Shown here one piece after another: positions 48,216 through 59,100 of a DNA stretch of 64,000 bases. Under the pieces are notes generated by a model. It did not search any database and had not been told where the DNA came from. It saw nothing but the letters and a program-made list of their open reading frames with translations. Positions within the stretch are counted from its first letter, which is position 1; each line of letters opens with the position of its first letter. Both the position numbers and the translations under genes were made by a program. The DNA comes from Prionace glauca (taxonomy: Eukaryota > Chordata > Chondrichthyes > Carcharhiniformes > Carcharhinidae): the NCBI GenBank assembly GCA_037974335.1, contig CM075760.1, positions 57,565,812-57,629,811 on the forward strand, given 5' to 3'.

Positions 48216-48479
48216 AACTCTGAAGGCTCTGAGGAAAAGGGATGAACTGGCAGCTCCTTCAGAGATGATCCTGGCCTTACAATGCAGCTGTACATTGACA
48301 GGACACAGTCACAGTGATCATGCTGATTGTATCCCTCATCAGGGGGACCACTGTGGAATTCTGCAGCCTCTCTATTTAAATAAAATGCTGATTTTCTATT
48401 CTTCCCAACAATGTGGACAATCTTTTCCCCCAAGTCATATTTTATCATTCCCACATTCCCATTTACTTACCCTATAGTA

Positions 48480-48665
48480 TGATGTATTTTCAGGCTGTAT
48501 AACTGGTTAAAACTCTTTCCACACTCAGTTCACTGGAACACTCTCACTAGGGTGTGTGTGTGTCTCGGTGCTTTTCTAGTCACAATTATATCTGAAATCT
48601 TTTCCCAGGGACAGAATAGATGTAACATTGTTCCTTCCACATTCAAAGACCAATGATGTTCAGGG
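48480..48665 (-). pseudogene. Zinc-finger exon relic
   Basis: The minus strand contains ECGKSFNQLYSLKIHH and a leader like that of the nearby genes (CATTGGTCTTTGAATGTGGA). One finger only, with no continuous frame. Confidence 0.55.
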
Positions 48666-49000
48666 CTGTTACAGGGTTTCTTTCAGAGATGAACTATTGC
48701 CAAAACTTTAGCTAATACAAAGACTTATGACATAGCATCCCGGTGAAAGGCATTTTTATTGACCAATGTGAGACAAAACACCTGGAAAACGTGTACGAGG
48801 AAGGCCCAAGATGGCACAGGTCGATAATATCAGAATGTGGACTGGCCTCTCGATGGGACAGACAATGAGAGCAGCTGAGAAATCAGTGAAGAAAGACTGT
48901 TCAGAGTGCAGCTAACCTCTGAACGAGGAGGGATAAAGGACAAGGGACCTGCAATGGTAGGAAAAGAATTATTTACTATCTAGAATAAAATTAATCTACA
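48665..49000. other. Intergenic, no element recognised
   Basis: Unique-looking DNA. No coding or repeat signal seen. Confidence 0.45.
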
Positions 49001-49004
49001 ATAT

Positions 49005-49235
49005 AGAAACTAGGAGCAGGCCATTCGAGTCTGCTCCGCCATTCAATACAATCATGGCTGATCCTCTATCTCAATGACATGTTCTCCCCATACTGCTTGA
49101 AGCCATTAAAATCTAAAAAAACCTACCTCTTCCTTGAACATATTCAGTGACTTGGATTCCACAGCCTTCGGTGATAGAGAATTCCATAAGTTCACTACCC
49201 TTTGAGTTAATAATTTTTTTCCTCATCTCAGTCTC
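49005..49235 (-). mobile_element. CR1-like LINE 3' fragment
   Basis: Reverse CR1 3' UTR (AGGAGCAGGCCATTCGAGTC; TTCAATACAATCATGGCTGA), then the tail TTCACTACCCTTTGAGTTAA. Confidence 0.7.
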
Positions 49236-49429
49236 ATCTGACATCTGCTTTTGTGGATTATTTCAGTGGGAATGTGCTCTCGCTCAAAGGGAATCAGCCA
49301 CTGGAATTAAAATTGAGAGACCAGCCAGTCCAACAGCAAGAAATCTTCTGATTCTCCAACTTCACCAACTGTCAGAATGAAAATAGTTCAATCTTGGATA
49401 TGATTAACAGCCAAATCTAACCACGGTCA

Positions 49430-50362
49430 TCACTTGTGAACTCGCTGATGTCTCAGCAGATGGGATGACTGAATGAATCCCTTCCCACAGTCAGAGCAGG
49501 TAAATGGTCTCTCCCCAGTGTGAACTCGCTGATGTGTCAGTAGGTTGGATGACCGATTGAATCTCTTTCCACACACGGAGCAGGTAAATGGTTTCTCCCC
49601 GGTGTGAACTCGCTGGTGTGTCAGCAGGGTAGATAAATCACTGAATCCCTTCTCACACTCTGAGCAGGTAAAAGGCCTTTCCCTCTCCCCGCTGTGAATT
49701 TGCTGGTGTCTCAGCAGGTTGGCTAACTGAGAGAATCCCTTCTCACAATTGGAGCAGGAGAATGGCCTCTCCCCCGTGTGAACTCGCTGGTGTGTCAGCA
49801 GGGTGGAGGAATCTCCGAATCCTTTCCCACACGCAGAGCAGATGAATGGCCTCTCCCCAGTGTGAACTCGCTGATGTGCCAGCAGATCAGATGAATCTCT
49901 GAATCCTTTCCCACACTCTGAGCAGGTGAATGGTCTCTCCCCAGTGTGAATGCGGTGATGTCTCTGCAGACTGGATAACCGCGTGAATCCCTTCCCACAG
50001 TCAGAACAAGTGAACAGCCTCTCCTCAGTGTGAACTTGCTGGTGTGCCAGCAGGGTGGATGAATCTCTGCATCTTTTCCCACACACTGAGCAGATGAATG
50101 GTCTCTCCCCAGAGTGAACTCGACGGTGTCTCATTAGATTGGATGAAATACTAAATTTCTTCCCACAATCAGAGCAGTTGAATGGCTTCTCCCCAGTGTG
50201 AACTCGCTGGTGTGTAAGCAGATCGGATGAATTAGTAAATCTCTTCCCACACTGATAACAGGTGAATGGCCTCTCCCCAGAGTGACTGCGTCGATGTGTT
50301 TCCAGCTCAGATGGGGATCTGAATCCCTTTCCACAATCCCCACATTTCCACGGTTTTCCCAT
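49430..50362 (-). CDS. C2H2 zinc-finger protein, 11 fingers, intact
   Basis: Probable nuclear DNA-binding protein of 310 residues. It begins [20 protein letters not shown] and consists entirely of 11 Kruppel-type fingers C-x2-C-x12-H-x3-H with TGERP/TGEKP linkers, ending LLRHQRVHK and TGA (49432-49430). Finger 4 has Cys for the conserved Phe (CGKRCRDS). The linker between fingers 8 and 9 has two extra residues (SGERERPF), which would loosen the array there. No KRAB, SCAN or BTB domain is encoded in this exon. The coding exon opens at 50511 after CTCCTTTTACAG, leaving a 149-base untranslated lead. It is the only unbroken member of the local cluster. The repeated HTGERPF linkers make it easy to confuse with other members. 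Its targets cannot be inferred. Confidence 0.93.
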   Translation of the reverse strand: MGKPWKCGDCGKGFRSPSELETHRRSHSGERPFTCYQCGKRFTNSSDLLTHQRVHTGEKPFNCSDCGKKFSISSNLMRHRRVHSGERPFICSVCGKRCRDSSTLLAHQQVHTEERLFTCSDCGKGFTRLSSLQRHHRIHTGERPFTCSECGKGFRDSSDLLAHQRVHTGERPFICSACGKGFGDSSTLLTHQRVHTGERPFSCSNCEKGFSQLANLLRHQQIHSGERERPFTCSECEKGFSDLSTLLTHQRVHTGEKPFTCSVCGKRFNRSSNLLTHQRVHTGERPFTCSDCGKGFIQSSHLLRHQRVHK

Positions 50363-50511
50363 GGTGTGGGTGTCTGAGTCTCAGTGCTTTTCCTGTCACA
50401 CTAATGGTAAAATGGGTGATGATTTTCTCTGTCGTAACGAATGACTCTGTCAGAGCTTGATGTGAAATTTCGTTTGAGATTTCTCATGGCAAATCCTCCC
50501 CTTTTCATACC
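50363..50511 (-). other. 5' untranslated part of the zinc-finger coding exon
   Basis: The acceptor is CTCCTTTTACAG on the minus strand (AG at 50513-50512), then GGTATGAAAAGGGGAGG. An out-of-frame short ATG frame precedes the main ATG. Confidence 0.6.
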
Positions 50512-50875
50512 CTGTAAAAGGAGTTTACAAATGTCACCACTGTCAATACAGCTCAGAAACTGAGAACAGACAATTCTAGTTGCCGTGGAACACTCTTTCC
50601 TCACTGACTTAGAGTGAATAATGAATTTGAAACATCTTTGCGAGCCAGCAAATCAATCAAAATGCTCACAAAGGAGTGGAATTTATCTCCAGATGTATGG
50701 AAATCAGAAATAGTGAAATTATGTTCAATTCGGACAGAATTTTAAGAATCTGTGGAACCCCTACAGTGCAGACTATTCAACCCATCAAGTCTGCATCAAT
50801 GATTCGATGAATGAACATGGTTCATTCCTGAATGTGATTTCACAGCAGCAAAACAGAAGAATCCAACCCCTGTAA

Positions 50876-50990
50876 CCACTTGTGAACTCACTGGTGTCTC
50901 AGCAGCTGGATGACCGACTGAATTCCTTCCCACACACAATGCAGATGAACAGCATCTCCCCAGTGTGAACTCACTGGTGAATCACACCAA
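50876..50990 (-). pseudogene. Zinc-finger relic inside the intron
   Basis: Reverse-strand phrases matching finger DNA (TTGTGAACTCACTGGTGTCT, GAATTCCTTCCCACACACAA, ATCTCCCCAGTGTGAACTCA). About one and a half fingers, decayed. Confidence 0.65.
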
Positions 50991-51064
50991 TCCCACAGCC
51001 ATGAAACCTCTTTAAGACAACGGAACAAACTCTAAACGAGAGATGAATGCACAATAATACTCAC

Positions 51065-51181
51065 CTCTGGAACAATTTGACTGTTTTCAAATTTAAAACC
51101 TCCTGCTGGACCCTGCAGCTGGAAAGATGTCAGAAGCACTGGAGTCAGAGAACAACTGGAGTCTTCAAATCTTCTAATTCC
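51065..51181 (-). other. Candidate untranslated exon of the zinc-finger gene
   Basis: The minus strand shows CTCCTTTCACAG then GGAATTAGAAGATTTGAAGA and a donor GTGAGT after TTCCAGAG. 117 bp. Its acceptor resembles that of the coding exon at 50511, suggesting an old exon duplication or alternative 5' exons. Confidence 0.5.
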
Positions 51182-51424
51182 CTGTGAAAGGAGATTACAA
51201 GAGTTATGTGTCAACGGTGGTTAGAGATTAAGAGATAAACATTTTTGTTGGTTTGAGATTGCTGTGTATAAATCCTCCCCTTCTAACTGAAAAAAGGAGT
51301 TTCCAAAATCCATTAGTTAGTCTAGAATATAAATTCATAACATCCTTTCCTCCTGTTTCCAAGCATAAGATTATTTTAGATTGAAATGCTGACATTGGTT
51401 GCAGTTCAGACAAGATCTTCTAAG

Positions 51425-51965
51425 ATAATTCCTGGCATAAAGGAATTTGTTTATGAAGGAAAGGTTGACACAATGTGTCTGTACTCATTGGATTTTAGAT
51501 AAATGAGAGGAGATCTAACTGAAGCATATATGATTCTGAGGGTGCTTGACAGGGTAAGTGCTGAAAGGATGTTTCCCTTCAACAGGTAATCAAAAATTGT
51601 TGGGACAGTTTTAAAAAAGGGACAGAAACGAGGAGCAATTTCATCTCACAGATGGCCAGTAGCCCATGGAATTCTCTGCCCCAGTGGGCTGTGGAGACTG
51701 GTCATTGCATGTATTTAAGGCTGTGTTCTCACCATTTCACCAACAAGGGAGTTAAGGATTAGGATGGCTGGAGGAAAATTGACTTATGATAATGACCAGA
51801 TGAGCTCTGACAAAGGATCATCCAGACTTGAAACTTTAGCTCTAGTCTCTCCACAGATGTTGTCACACCAGAGATTTTCCAGCATTTTCTTGATCAGATG
51901 AGCCATGAGTTTATTGATTCGCAGAGCAACCTTGATGGATTGAATGGCCTCTTCCTGCTCCTAAT
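51425..51965 (+). mobile_element. CR1-like LINE 3' end, degenerate
   Basis: Plus strand: TTTAGATAAATGAGAGGAGA, AGGATGTTTCCCTTCAACAG, TGGAATTCTCTGCCCCAGTG, tail GGCCTCTTCCTGCTCCTAAT. 3' end near 51965. Confidence 0.75.
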
Positions 51966-51984
51966 TCTGATAATGTTTTTCTTC

Positions 51985-52592
51985 TGTTACGCGAATGGCC
52001 GCACATTCCCCCTGCAGCACCTTCCCCCGGGAAAGGCAGCATCCATTTACCGGCCCTGTCAGTCAATGACTCAAACATTCCCCCTGCAGCAACTTCCCCC
52101 TAGGGAAAGGGAGCATCCATTAACCCACCCTGTCAGTCAATGACTGAAACATTCCCCCTGCAGCACCTTCCCCCGGGAAAGGCAGCATCCATTAACCCGC
52201 CCTGTCAGTCAATGACTCAAACATCCCCCCTGCAGCACCTTCCCCCTGGGGAAAGGGAGCATCCATTAACCCGCCCTGTCAGTCAATGACTCAAACATCC
52301 CCCCTGCAGCACCTTCCCCCTGGGGAAAGGGAGCATCCATTAACCCGCCCTGTCAGTCAGTGACTCAAACATTCCCCCTGCAGCACCTTCCCCCTGGGGA
52401 AAGGGAGCATCCATTAACCCGCCCTGTCAGTCAATGACTCAAACATTCCCCCTGCAGCACCTTCCCCCTGGGGAAAGGGAGTATCCATTAACCCGCCCTG
52501 TCAGTCAATGACTCAAACATTCCCCCTGCAGCACCTTCCCCCTAGGGAAAGGGAGCATCCATTAACCCGCCCTGTCAGTCAATGACTCAAAC
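51985..52592. repeat. 73-75-bp minisatellite, about 8 units
   Basis: Units run ACTCAAACATTCCCCCTGCA, GCACCTTCCCCC.GGGAAAGG, AGCATCCATTAACCCGCCCT, GTCAGTCAATG. Very regular from 52150 to 52590, next to the zinc-finger promoter region. Confidence 0.93.
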
Positions 52593-52609
52593 ATTCTCTC
52601 ACTCAAATC

Positions 52610-52940
52610 CTAAAGCTCCGCCCACTGGCTGGCCGCGCATGCGCTCTGCTCCGCGCTGAACAAAGATGGCGGCCGCGGCACTGGGCCGGATCCCGGATAA
52701 AATCCCCGGAACTGCAAACCCGGGACCAGCAGGCTCTTATTCAGGCCTTGCGGCCTACAGCGGGTGTTCATGAAGCCTCCGTTCTCTCCCCACCCCAGCT
52801 CCCGGCTCCATTCCTCCCTCCGCCCCACCGACTCTCACCCGCTGAAAGAAGCATCTCCCGCACTCGCAGGGCTCCGAGCAAAGTGACACTGCGCATGCCC
52901 CGATACAGCACTGCGCCTGCGCACTGGCCTCCTGTGGAGT
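52610..52940. promoter_or_regulatory. CpG-rich promoter region of the zinc-finger gene, possibly bidirectional
   Basis: GC-rich with many CpGs in an otherwise CpG-poor area. It has a YY1-type site AAGATGGCGGC at 52663-52673 (+) and an NRF1-type site TGCGCCTGCGCA at 52912-52923. On the minus strand a first exon can be drawn from about 52930 to 52839, with donor GTGAGAGT following CTTTCAGCGG. The YY1 site on the + strand could serve a transcript in the other direction, but no + strand coding exon was seen nearby. Confidence 0.55.
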
Positions 52941-53002
52941 GAATAGGGCACTTTCCCATCCGCAAGGAATGATGGTTAACAGCAATGCCATTGTAACCTT
53001 AA

Positions 53003-53223
53003 TGTGGGTATGCCGGCGTTGGACTGGCGTAAACACAGTAAAAAGTCTGACAACACCAGGTTTTAGTCCAACCGATTTATTTGATAATATTCTCACAAGC
53101 TTTCGAGGGGGCTGCCTCTTTGCCTCTCCATTCACTTGACAAAGAGGCAGCCCCCTCGAAAGCTTGTGAGAATATTATCAAATAAATCGGTTGGACTAAA
53201 ACCTGGTGTTGTCAGACTTTTTA
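53003..53223. mobile_element. Palindromic mini-PLE (perfect 85-bp arms) with 14-bp target-site duplication
   Basis: Flanked by CATTGTAACCTTAA at 52989-53002 and 53224-53237. Inside, 53038-53122 and 53140-53224 are exact reverse complements around a 17-bp spacer. The arms are the PLE tail from CAAAGAGGCAGCCCCCTCGA to GTCAGACTTTTTAC. The left end adds GTGGGTATGCCGGCGTTGGA. Only tail sequence is present, so this is a non-autonomous unit. Confidence 0.93.
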
Positions 53224-53239
53224 CATTGTAACCTTAAAC

Positions 53240-54045
53240 AGTGAATATAAAATAACATCGTTAGCTATTGAGATAAATTAATTTTTAAAAGACGCAAATT
53301 ATTGCGAATTGATGATCTGATATTTAAATTTCTTAAAGTTTTCCTGTGGGACTACACAATTATTTGGAAGCTTTTTACTATCTCCTCTCTCTCCCCTTCC
53401 CTGATGGTGCTGACTCTGGCTGGTTTCAGTCGCACAGTCACTACTTCCTCTCGCGTCCTGTCTCTTCCTGATTCTGAATATTCACTGTTTTGCAGAATGA
53501 TACAGCACAAATGGAAACCATTGAGCTCAGTATGCCTATGCTGGTCTTTGGACGATCTATCCAATAAATTCCATTGCCCTGTTGGCAAAGTTAGAACAAT
53601 ATATGCATGCTCTCTTGAACTGAGAGCTTATTGGAAAATATATTCCAGGTTGATACACCTCAGACATATTCACCTGAATGGAAAGCTTGATTGTCCCGTT
53701 TAATAAGCAGATATTAAGTGCTTACTGACTTGTGCCAGTCGCTGTCCGTGATGAATGCCTGTTGCGTGTTACCTTGTAAGTTTTACAGAGGCCACAGTGA
53801 TGAGTTTGGTGGGTTTTGGAAACTGGAAATGCCACATGAGCAGCTTGCGGGAATATTTCACCTCACTGCCCATTTTATGTTCCAGTGAACAGGAATCACT
53901 GTTGTCATTGGCTGAAGCAGTCACTTGTGTTCGCTCTAAAGATGACATTTTAAAGGAGAAACTTGCTTTTGGTGAATAAAAAGTCTGAAATAAAAATCAA
54001 AGGCACAGGAATTGTGTATAAATTAGAATTTTGAGTTGCTGACAT
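53240..54045. other. Intergenic, no element recognised
   Basis: AT-rich, unique-looking DNA with short open frames only. No gene was supported. Confidence 0.45.
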
Positions 54046-54048
54046 CAA

Positions 54049-54116
54049 CTGCCCTGGTGGGTCTATTGGTTAGGATTCAGCGGATTCACTGCCCGGGTCT
54101 GATTCCAGTCAGGGAC
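54049..54116 (+). pseudogene. tRNA-Glu-like sequence, deleted
   Basis: Starts like tRNA-Glu (CCTGGTGGGTCTATTGGTTA then GGATTC), with an anticodon loop GATTCAC giving TTC. It ends with a T-arm-like CCGGGTCTGATTCCAGTCAG. About seven bases are missing between the anticodon arm and T arm, and U33 is changed, so it should not be a working tRNA. It could be the head of a decayed SINE. Confidence 0.55.
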
Positions 54117-54449
54117 AGAATTTTTGTTTCTGTGTCACTTCCTGGTCAGCACCAGGTCTTTCGGAATCAGTATGAGGGAGATTTACTCATTTACTTCTGA
54201 ATTGGAAATGTCACACGTCAGAAACAAAAAAAAACAGTGCTCGGCGACAAAGTGCGAAGGATCGAGACGGCGATCCAAGGTAAAACCTGGCTGTTAATGG
54301 GATAGACTTATTGTTTCCACTGACCCAAACACATTCCAGATCTGGGTCCAAATCTCGGGCTCAATGACAAGAAAACCTTTAACTCTATTAACATCGAAAG
54401 GCTCCGACCTCCAGCGAGGTGGAAGCAGTTTTCACTCAAAAACCAGGAA

Positions 54450-55212
54450 CTGAGAGATTAACAAAGAACAAAGAAAAATACAGCGCAGAAACTTGTCCTT
54501 CGGCCCTCCAAGCCTGCACCAAACACTTTGCCCGACTGAACTAAAACCCTGTACCCTTCCGGAGACCATATCCCTTCATTCCCATCTTATTCACGTAGTT
54601 GTCAAGATGCCCCTTAAAAGCCACTATCGTATCTGCGTCCACTGCCTCCCGTGACGGAAAGTTCCAGGCACCCCCCACCCTCTGAGCAAAAAAAGGCCTT
54701 ATACATCTCCTTTAAACCTTGGCCTCGCACTTTAAACCTATGTCCCCCAGTAATTGGCTTTTCCACCCTGGGAAAAAGGCTTCTGACTATCCACTCTGTT
54801 CTTGCCCTTCATAATTGTGTAGACTGCTATCAGGTCGCCCCTCAACCTCCGTCTGTCCGGTGACAACAAACCAAATTTCTCCAACGTCTCATAGGTAATG
54901 CCTTCCATACCAGGCAACATCCTGGTTAATCTTTTCTGTATCCTCTCCAAAGCCCCCACATCCTTCTGGTAGTGTGACGACCAGAATTGAACACTATATT
55001 CCAAGCGTGGCTGAACTGAGGTAGTAAAAATCTGCAACATAACTTGCCAATTTTTAAAATCAGTGCTCTGGCTGATGAAAGCAAGCATGCTGTTTGTTTT
55101 CTTGATTACTTTCTCCACCTGCGTTGTCACTTTCAGTGATCTTGGTACATGTAAACCCAGGTCCCTCTGCCTATCAATACTCTTTATGGTTCTGCCATTC
55201 ACCGAACACCAT
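54450..55212 (-). mobile_element. CR1-like LINE 3' half
   Basis: Minus strand 55202-54738 reads INGRTIKSIDRQRDLGLHV-like, TSVQPRLEYSVQFWSSHYQK, RIQKRLTRMLPGMEGITYE and RRRLRGDLIAVYTIMKG, then the 3' UTR to AACAAAGAAAAATACAGCGC. One or two frame breaks. Confidence 0.85.
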
Positions 55213-55689
55213 GGGATTTACTGTAATGGCGACACTACCGAAGAATGGAGAACTAGAGTTCTCCCAGAAAAGCAGCAAAGTGTAAAAATAATAGCACCCA
55301 ACGTGGGGCTGGAACCCGCAGTCCATTGACGGTGGTAAGTTAATGTTGTTCAGATTTACCACAAAATGGTTTATCACAGATTGATACTAACACTGTTCTT
55401 TTGAATGCAATAAGATGTAGCAAGACTGAATGTAATAGAATGGCCCTTATGATGCCTCATAGCTTCAGGTACTCAGGTTAAATTTCTCGAATAACTGTCT
55501 GCATCCTATCACTGCCTTTCACTATCTGTGTTTGTTCTCAGTCTGTTGCCCATGTGACATTTCCAGTTCAGAAGCAACCCTACAAATATCACTCCACTGA
55601 TGCTGACAGAGATGCTTTCGATCAGGAAGTAATTCAGGATTGCTTATCAAAAACATTAATTTTTAACGTATCGAAACCAGCCTGGGAAC

Positions 55690-56435
55690 CTGCAAGGGCC
55701 GAACACGAATCACGAGAGCAGCAAGGTGGTAGGGTGTTTAGGAAAGTTACAGAACATCGAGATTTAGGGGTACATGGTCAGAGCTCATTGAAAGCGGAGT
55801 CACAGATGGACATGATGGTGAAGAAGGCATCCGACATGCTTAGTTTCATTGGTCAGAACACTGAATACAGGAGTTGTACAAGACACTGACATACTGTGTA
55901 TAGTTCTGGTCACCCTATTGTAGAACGGATATTATTAAACTAGAAAGAGTGCAGAAAATATTTATTAGGATGCTCCCGGGACTTGATGGTTTGAGTTATA
56001 AGGAGTGGTGGGATAGACTGGGCTTTTTCTTTCTGGAGATAAGAGGCTGAGGGGTTATCTTATCGAGATCTATAAAATAATGTGAGGTATAGATCAGCTA
56101 GATAGTCAATATCTTTTCCCAACTGTAGGAGAGTCTACTACTAGAGGGCATAGGTTTAAAGTGAGAGAGGAGTGATATAAATGGGTCCAGATGGACTTTT
56201 TTTTCACACAAAGGGTCGTGAGTTTTTGGAACAAGCTGCCAGAGGTAGTAGTAGAGGCAGGTTTAATTTTGTCTTTTAAAAAGCGCTTCGACAGTTACAC
56301 GAGTAAGATGACTATCGAGGAATGTGGGCCAAATGCGGGCAATTGGGAGTAGCTTACAAGTTAAAAAGGGGTGGCATGGACATGTTGGGCCGAAAGACCT
56401 GCTTCCATGCTGTAAACCTTTGTGACTTTATCACT
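55690..56435 (+). mobile_element. CR1-like LINE 3' half
   Basis: Plus strand: VTEHRDLGVHGQSSLKAESQ, VKKASDMLSFIGQNTEYRS, then degenerate tail (GTGCAGAAAATATTTATTAG, GGGATAGACTGGGCTTTTTC) and 3' UTR GACCTGCTTCCATGCTGTAA. Confidence 0.82.
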
Positions 56436-57265
56436 CTACCTTTCTGATCCCCCCAGATACTGAATACAGATGAGTCAGCCTCCGGTTTAGGTAGACGAAT
56501 GAGATATCATTATGCTATGTTGTAAAATGCGATTGGCTGAACAACTTGTCAGGAATTATTATTGATATATGTTAACTGAACGTAATTGATGTTTAAACTA
56601 ATATGAGGCCGAAATGATCGGTACGAAAATCTATAATTGACCTGTTATTGGTGGTACATGTTCGATGCATCGGAAAGGTTCTGCCGCTCTGCTCCAGAGC
56701 CACATAACCCTTTTGGTCATCTCCAAGCAGCTGCTTTTTGTGTTTTTGTTTTACATAAATGTTTCGTCCTTACACAGAGACATCTGCCTCGTGCGTTTTG
56801 TCTGTAGTTAAAGACAGTATTGGTCATCTCAAATTATCCCACATCACTCGTCATAATTTGAAAATTTATAATCTAGAATGTGCTTATGTGAAATACACCC
56901 CAGTCTCTTGGTTTCACCTCATGGTTTGCACCTCTGCTCTGTATATGTTATGTATCTAGTTGTGGCATGCCTATCTTGTAAGTATTTCATCGGACGAAAT
57001 ATAGAGAGGTTCACCCTGTTAATCCATGCTGCAGCGACTCTGATAGTGTTTATAAGGGGCAGTGTAAAGGAAACTATCTTCTGCCACACACTACCCTGCA
57101 TCGGCCTCTGATGAAGCAGAGCCATTGCTTTTTAGAATTAGTTGAAACTCGGTCAGCAACAGACCGGTTTATGAGTGAAATCGCCGAGGTTCTCCTCATT
57201 CTTCATTCATTCAGTCCCTGGGTTCCATCATAAAAAAGGCGGAGATGAAGGTGTCTTTACACAGA
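56436..57265. other. Intergenic, no element recognised
   Basis: AT-rich, unique-looking. Short open frames have no recognisable similarity. Confidence 0.45.
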
Positions 57266-57267
57266 TT

Positions 57268-57285
57268 GGCCACTGGATGGCGGAG
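57268..57285 (+). promoter_or_regulatory. CTCF-like motif
   Basis: GGCCACTGGATGGCGGAG fits the vertebrate CTCF core CCA.TAGATGGC with one mismatch. It lies between the zinc-finger block and the V segments. Confidence 0.35.
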
Positions 57286-57289
57286 TGAC

Positions 57290-57918
57290 TCTTTCATTGA
57301 CGCCCTTGAGTTCAACCGCATCCCACACATGACTGGGAGGACATGCCTGTCTGGGAAAGGGGGGGACCGTATAATAGGGAAAATGGAGCGGAGTTGGTGC
57401 GAATTGGAAAACGGAATTAAGCCAAACCAGAGATGGTTAAATTTTCATTCAGTATTTATTTTACAAAAATCAGAGAATATTTTATTGCGACATTATTTTT
57501 TAAAGTTAGAAAAGTGAATATAACGATTGAGCTTCACATTGAGAACAGAACACATACACATGGAATCCGTCAATATTTGTACATCTGTTACATACATCAG
57601 AAACTGAAAACAGGACCTTAAAGAAAGAGTAATTAAGAATGAGGAAAGAGAAACGTTTCTTATTTATACATGATATTGAAACTATGGGGAAACTATTCAC
57701 CATAATTACATTATAACAAAAAATGCCTCCTACGTTTCACACTGAAAACTGAAATAACATCTAATGTTGCTTCAGTTACAGATTCAGAACGATAAACTGA
57801 GAGAAATTTACTGGTAGAGCCACCATGAGGAAATATTATAGATGAGCCATACAAATTAGCTGAAGGAAATCTGCAGCGTCCAAAATTCAACCCATCACTT
57901 GATCTGTAAAAGAAAGAT
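57290..57918. other. Intergenic, no element recognised
   Basis: AT-rich DNA without recognised genes or repeats. Confidence 0.45.
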
Positions 57919-57919
57919 A

Positions 57920-58035
57920 TAATAGGGATGTGTAGGGATGTGTAGGGATATGGGAATAGGGTCTGGGTGGGATTGTGTTCGGTGCAGACTCGATGGGCCG
58001 AAGGGCCTGTTTCTGCACTGTAGGGTTCTATAATA
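57920..58035 (+). mobile_element. SINE 3' fragment
   Basis: Carries GGTCTGGGTGGGATTGTGTT, CGGTGCAGACTCGATGGGCC and GCACTGTAGGGTTCTATAAT: the last 110 bp of an HE1-like SINE, little decayed. Confidence 0.85.
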
Positions 58036-58950
58036 ATGAAGCAGATGTTTATAATGCGGAACAGTAATGTTGGAGTTTTTAATCAGTGAAACATTGAGAA
58101 ATTTTACTATTAACAAAGTATTTTTAAGGGGAATTTTTGAAATGACATTCTCAGACAAGTTACATTTTCTAAACTCTGCATTTTCATGGCACTTCGAAAA
58201 GAATGGCAGGACGATAGAGACAGAGACCAGAAGAAAGAAGGTGGAACCCTGAAGATGTCAGAAAGAGAAAGAGGAACAGTGAGACTAAATAATTATTTCT
58301 GACTCTCATTTATTAGTGAGCCACTTCGATCGGTACTGACAGAACTTCCAGGCATACCCCTGAAAAACGGCCTCAGTTTCTGAGTAAATGAAGCCAGTTT
58401 CTGACCTGGGATACACTGTGTATTAGATTGGAAGAATCAACACATCGAGAATAACCTGTATTTTCTCGAAAGAAAGAACTCGAAAGAATTACCATGTATT
58501 CCCCTTATCCCTCACTGATAATAATGTTCTTGTTGTGTGTTGAGTCTCTGTACAGTCAGTGTGTTATTTAGGAGTTGTGTTTAATTTCTGACTTTTGGAA
58601 CAGTCTGTACTTGTGTTACAAGAACCAATAGTTATGATTCGTTGTCCAGGCTCCTTCTGAATTAACAATTCAGGAAGGACAGAGCACAATACCGGACTGT
58701 GGTTAGTCAACAACATGCCGCGAACCAATTCTGTTCTAGTACATCCAGGTCCTTTATACTCAATAAGAATGCAGTGCGGATACTTATCTCAAGATTTGCC
58801 AAACTTTCTACTGTTTGCACAAAGGAAACAAAACTGCTCTTTTAAATAATCCGGGGCTCTTCTTCTCTGGCAACGCTGTGTATTTCTGGGCCACTGCTGT
58901 CGAGGTTGAGCCGTTCCCGGGCAAAACCCTAGACTGGGAGTTCCAGTGAG
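58036..58950. other. Intergenic, no element recognised
   Basis: A phrase SGNAVYFWAT at about 58870 resembles a V-segment end, but with Trp for the Cys and no upstream V frame. Not called. Confidence 0.4.
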
Positions 58951-58951
58951 C

Positions 58952-58968
58952 TGCCACCAGAGGGAGCT
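58952..58968 (+). promoter_or_regulatory. CTCF-like motif
   Basis: TGCCACCAGAGGGAGCT matches the CTCF core CCACCAG.GGG.GC well. Same orientation as the motif at 57268 and about 2.3 kb upstream of the first V segment. Confidence 0.45.
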
Positions 58969-59028
58969 CTCACACCGATGAACAGATTCACCTTACACTG
59001 AGAGAATCGCATGCGCCTTCCTAAAACA

Positions 59029-59088
59029 CAGTAAAAAGTCTGACAACACCAGGTTTTAGTCCAACCGATTTATTTGATAATATTCTCA
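59029..59088 (-). mobile_element. 60-bp PLE insertion starting at the predicted hammerhead cut
   Basis: Flanked by CTTCCTAAAACA at 59017-59028 and 59089-59100. On the minus strand it runs from TGAGAATATTATCAAATAAA to GTCAGACTTTTTACTG. The element G of GTGAGAAT falls on the shared base 59089. Nothing upstream of the hammerhead cut is present. Confidence 0.9.
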
Positions 59089-59100
59089 CTTCCTAAAACA

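Noticed and set aside
53755-53979. 74-codon frame starting MPVACYLVSF
   Set aside because: No homology, no splice support, AT-rich surroundings.
58860-58940. Possible V-segment end (SGNAVYFWAT)
   Set aside because: Trp replaces the needed Cys, no upstream V frame, and no RSS after it. Likely chance.
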